This document shows positions 61,472-64,000 of a stretch of DNA of 64,000 bases, one piece after another. Every line of letters starts with the position of its first letter. The stretch's first letter is position 1. Source of the DNA: Amycolatopsis regifaucium (GTDB lineage Bacteria > Actinomycetota > Actinomycetes > Mycobacteriales > Pseudonocardiaceae). A program made the translations under genes and the position numbers. Below the pieces are notes generated by a model. It was not told the origin of the DNA and did not search any database. It saw only the letters and a list, made by a program, of their open reading frames with translations. Where the stretch lies: contig NZ_LQCI01000004.1 in NCBI RefSeq assembly GCF_001613935.1, forward strand, positions 62,001-126,000, given 5' to 3'.

Positions 61472-62211
61472 GCGGGTTCTTCTTCCCGTTGCAGGACATC
61501 GAGTCCGAAGGCCAGCGCGAGGTTTTCGGGCCGGAGCACCTCGCCGGGGGAGCCGTGCGCGAGCACCTTGCGCATGAGCAGGATCGCCTCGTCGGCCAGA
61601 CCGGGCAGCGCGTGCAGGTCGTGCGTGGAGATCAGGACGGCGGCGCCGTCGGCCGCGAGTTCCTTCAGCAGGCGGGTGATCGTGGCCTCGGACCGTTTGT
61701 CCACGCCGGCGAACGGCTCGTCGAGGAGCAGGACCCGCGCCCCCTGGGCGATGCCGCGGGCGACGAACGCGCGTTTGCGCTGGCCGCCGGACAACTGGCC
61801 GATCTGGCGCCCGGCGAGGTCGGTCAGTTCGACCCGGTCCAGCGCCTGATCGACGGCTTCGTGGTCGGCGCGGCGCGGCCGCCGGGTGAACCCGAGACGC
61901 CCGTAGCGGCCGGTCATCACGACGTCGCGCACCGACAGGGGGAACGACCAGTCGACGTCCTCGCTCTGCGGCACATAGCCGATCACGCCGGTCTTGCGGG
62001 CGCGGGCGGGCGGGCCGCCGTCGATCGAGACGGTGCCGGTGTCCGGCCGGACCATGCCCATGATCGCCTTGAACAGCGTCGACTTGCCGGAGCCGTTCAT
62101 CCCGACCAGACCGCAGACGTGACCATGCTCCAGGGTGGCGTCGACGCCGTCGAGCGCGAGGACGTCGCCATAGTGGACGGTGACGCCTTCGACGCGGATC
62201 GCGGCGGTCAC
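61468..62211 (-). CDS. metal ABC transporter ATPase (Mn/Zn type)
   Basis: 247 residues. Walker A GMNGSGKSTLFKAIMGMV, signature LSGGQRKRAFVARG and Walker B LLLDEPFAGVDKRSE match ATPases of the TroB/MntB type; LSGGQRKR with its FVAR continuation is typical of this branch. GTG overlaps the stop of the binding-protein gene by four bases, so the three genes form one coupled operon. Confidence 0.92.
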   Translation of the reverse strand: MTAAIRVEGVTVHYGDVLALDGVDATLEHGHVCGLVGMNGSGKSTLFKAIMGMVRPDTGTVSIDGGPPARARKTGVIGYVPQSEDVDWSFPLSVRDVVMTGRYGRLGFTRRPRRADHEAVDQALDRVELTDLAGRQIGQLSGGQRKRAFVARGIAQGARVLLLDEPFAGVDKRSEATITRLLKELAADGAAVLISTHDLHALPGLADEAILLMRKVLAHGSPGEVLRPENLALAFGLDVLQREEEPA

Positions 62212-63122
62212 GGCTTCGCTCCGGTGAGACCGGCCACGATCGTCTTCGAGTCGTGGCGGATGAGATCGAGGTACGTCGGCACCGGGCCTTCGGGGCCGGA
62301 CAGGGAGTCGACGTAGAGGACACCGCCGAACGCGGCACCGGTCGCGGAGACGACCTGGCGCATCGGGGCGTCGGAGACGGTCGATTCGCAGAACACCGCG
62401 GGTACCTTGTTCTGCTTGACGAATTCGATGGCGCGGGTGATCTGCTGCGGCGTCGCCTGCTGTTCGGCGTTGACCGCCCAGATGTACCGCTCGGTGAGCC
62501 CGGCGTCGCGCGCCAGGTAGGAGAAAGCACCTTCGCAGGAGACCAGTGCGCGTTCGTTCTCCGGCAGGCCGCTCAGCGCACCCGTCATCTCGTCCCGGAC
62601 CCCCTTCAGTTTCGCCTTGTAGGCATCGCCGTTGGCCGTGAACACGGCGGCGTCACCGGAGGAGAGTTCGCTGAACGCCTTCACCATGTTGTCCACGTAG
62701 ATACCCACATTCGTCGGAGACATCCACGCGTGCGGGTTCGGCTTTCCCTGATAGGCGTCTTCGCCGATGGCGATGGGCTGGACACCCTCGCTGACCACCT
62801 TGTGCGGCGCGTCGCTCTCCTTGACGAACCGGGCGAACCAGGCCTCCAGGTTCAGCCCGTTGTCGAGGATCAGGTCGGCCTTCGCGGCCTTCTTGATGTC
62901 GTCCGGGGTGGGCTCGTAGCCGTGGATCTCCGCGCCGGGCTTGGTGATCGACTCGACCCGGAGCTTGTCACCCGCGACGTTCGAGGCGATGTCGGCGAGG
63001 ACCGTGAACGTGGTCAGCACCACCGGCCGGTGGTCGCTGTCGCCCGCGCTGGGGCCGCCGCACGCGGTGAGGACGAGCGTGGACGCCGCCAGCGCACAGA
63101 CGGCCTTGCGCAGATTCGCCAT
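62208..63122 (-). CDS. metal-binding lipoprotein (TroA/MntC-like, probably Mn)
   Basis: 304 residues with lipobox LVLTACGG. Metal ligands expected for cluster A-I proteins are visible: His in EIHGYEPTPDD, His in NPHAWMSP, Glu in SCEGAFSYL and Asp in STVSDAPM. A Glu in the third place is usual for manganese binders such as PsaA, where zinc binders have His. ATG six bases after TAGACT (63129-63134 on this strand), so leaderless. A perfect 18-base palindrome lies just upstream of that box. Confidence 0.9.
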   Translation of the reverse strand: MANLRKAVCALAASTLVLTACGGPSAGDSDHRPVVLTTFTVLADIASNVAGDKLRVESITKPGAEIHGYEPTPDDIKKAAKADLILDNGLNLEAWFARFVKESDAPHKVVSEGVQPIAIGEDAYQGKPNPHAWMSPTNVGIYVDNMVKAFSELSSGDAAVFTANGDAYKAKLKGVRDEMTGALSGLPENERALVSCEGAFSYLARDAGLTERYIWAVNAEQQATPQQITRAIEFVKQNKVPAVFCESTVSDAPMRQVVSATGAAFGGVLYVDSLSGPEGPVPTYLDLIRHDSKTIVAGLTGAKP

Positions 63123-63135
63123 GGCGAGAGTCTAG

Positions 63136-63153
63136 AGTTCGGCGCGCCGAACT
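63136..63153. promoter_or_regulatory. palindromic operator of the metal transporter operon
   Basis: AGTTCGGCGCGCCGAACT, a perfect 18-base palindrome immediately upstream of the -10 box. A DtxR-family manganese regulator (MntR-type) is the likely binder; it does not resemble the AT-rich Zur box. Confidence 0.6.
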
Positions 63154-63170
63154 TCCAACTGACGTGTGCC

Positions 63171-64000
63171 TTAAATCTCCGTCCTGGTCTGGCCCCGCTC
63201 CCGCACGGTTTCCAGTAGCAGCTGGGAGACGTCGCGCACGGTGACGTTCTCGCCGCGCTGCTCACTCTGCCGCTGGACGAGGCCGTCGTTCAGCATCACG
63301 CGGCAGAACGGGCAGCCGGTGACGATGGTCTCGGCGTCCGTGCCGAGCGCCTCGTCGACGCGTTCGAGGTTGATGCGCTTGCCGATCTGTTCCTCCATCC
63401 ACATCCGCGCGCCACCGGCGCCGCAGCACAGCGACCGGTCACCGTGCCGGGGCATCTCGCTCAGCGTGGCCCCGGTCGCGCCGACGAGTTCGCGCGGCGG
63501 TTCGTAGACCTTGTTGTGGCGGCCCAGGTAGCAAGGGTCGTGATAGGTCACGGGTCCGGCGTCGACCGGTTTGACCGGGGTCAGTTTGCCCGCGCGCACG
63601 AGCCGGTTCAGCAGCTGCGTGTGATGCAGGACCTCGTAGTGCCCGTCCAGCTGCGGATACTCGCGGCCCAGCGTGTTCAGGCAGTGCGGACAGGTGGTGA
63701 CGATCTTGCGCGTACCCGGCTCGCGGCCTTCGAACACCGCGTTCAGGGTTTCGACGGTCTGCTGCGCGAGCATCTGGAAGAGGAACTCGTTGCCCGAGCG
63801 CCGCGCCGGGTCGCCGGTGCAGGATTCGTCGGTGCCGAGGACCGTGTACTCGACCCCGGCCAGCTGCAACAGCTCCGCGGTCGCGCGGACGGTCTTGCGC
63901 GCGTTGTCGTCGAAGGCGCCCGCGCAACCGACCCAATAGACGTACTCGACGTTCTCGGCGAGTTCGCCGTCGAAGACCGGCACCTCGAAATCGAGGCCCT
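63171..64000 (-). CDS. CCG-domain iron-sulfur oxidoreductase, C-terminal part
   Basis: Partial gene, 5' end beyond the right edge; about 276 codons visible. It carries two cysteine-rich CCG domains of the HdrB/GlpC/LutA type: the first with VYWVGCAGAF, ESCTGDPARR and TTCPHCLNTLG, the second with TYHDPCYLGRHN, SLCCGAGG and TGCPFC. These domains bind a non-cubane iron-sulfur cluster or relay electrons in heterodisulfide-reductase-like and glycolate or lactate oxidation proteins. In actinobacteria such proteins are usually fused to a membrane and ferredoxin part at the N terminus, which would lie outside the window. Confidence 0.88.
   Translation of the reverse strand, partial: GLDFEVPVFDGELAENVEYVYWVGCAGAFDDNARKTVRATAELLQLAGVEYTVLGTDESCTGDPARRSGNEFLFQMLAQQTVETLNAVFEGREPGTRKIVTTCPHCLNTLGREYPQLDGHYEVLHHTQLLNRLVRAGKLTPVKPVDAGPVTYHDPCYLGRHNKVYEPPRELVGATGATLSEMPRHGDRSLCCGAGGARMWMEEQIGKRINLERVDEALGTDAETIVTGCPFCRVMLNDGLVQRQSEQRGENVTVRDVSQLLLETVRERGQTRTEI

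Overview
The window is high-GC actinobacterial chromosome. Codon use, the many start codons sitting 6-7 bases after a TAnnnT box, and recurring intergenic palindromes suggest a Pseudonocardiales genome of the Amycolatopsis type; that placement is inference, not a database result. It carries about 60 genes and no rRNA, tRNA, CRISPR array or insertion sequence that I could see.

Layout. 1-9.4 kb: truncated parE-like topoisomerase gene with a LexA-type box upstream, a membrane protein with a cyclase-like domain, a secreted GH76 mannanase, a CE1758/CE1759-type flavin monooxygenase/FMN reductase pair, TetR plus a YdbC/PdxI-type aldo/keto reductase, and an ABC-2 exporter. 9.4-14.5 kb: two overlapping paralogous genes, a 57-residue Cys peptide followed by a TPR-CHAT protease, and an AA10 LPMO behind a DasR-type operator. 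14.5-22.3 kb: stand-alone LigD polymerase domain, PobA-like hydroxylase, lone ketosynthase, PAS-GGDEF-EAL protein with a degenerate EAL. 22.7-23.6 kb: TetR with operator and a tautomerase.

23.6-32.9 kb is the most interesting region. A six-gene coupled operon (dehydrogenase, PTPS-like protein, glycosyltransferase, methyltransferase, flippase-like membrane protein, GTP cyclohydrolase II) is flanked by a CDP-alcohol phosphatidyltransferase, a creatininase-family hydrolase, an inositol-phosphatase-like enzyme, a second glycosyltransferase and a GNAT enzyme. The cyclohydrolase has Met where Escherichia coli RibA has Tyr105, as in the FAPy-producing SCO6655 of Streptomyces coelicolor. The PTPS-like protein has lost one zinc ligand and its catalytic Cys and Asp-His, as described for SCO6650. 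The creatininase resembles the archaeal FAPy deformylase family (ArfB). Together they suggest an uncharacterised pathway from GTP to a glycosylated, perhaps methylated, pyrimidine or pterin-like product.

33-41 kb: a hydroxyacid dehydrogenase, a Tet(M)/Otr-type ribosomal protection protein with a promoter and overlapping upstream reading frame suggesting attenuation, and a dasABC-dasD-like amino-sugar operon with its own DasR-type operator. 41-56.6 kb: DoxX, TPR protein, GAF-SpoIIE phosphatase, YdeI, ArsC-like protein, epoxide hydrolase and WYL regulator sharing a palindromic operator, membrane sulfatase-fold protein, PucR regulator, secreted beta-propeller, PhoD phosphatase, HtpG. 56.7-64 kb: siderophore ABC operon behind an IdeR-type iron box, a manganese-type ABC operon behind a perfect palindrome, and a truncated CCG-domain iron-sulfur oxidoreductase.
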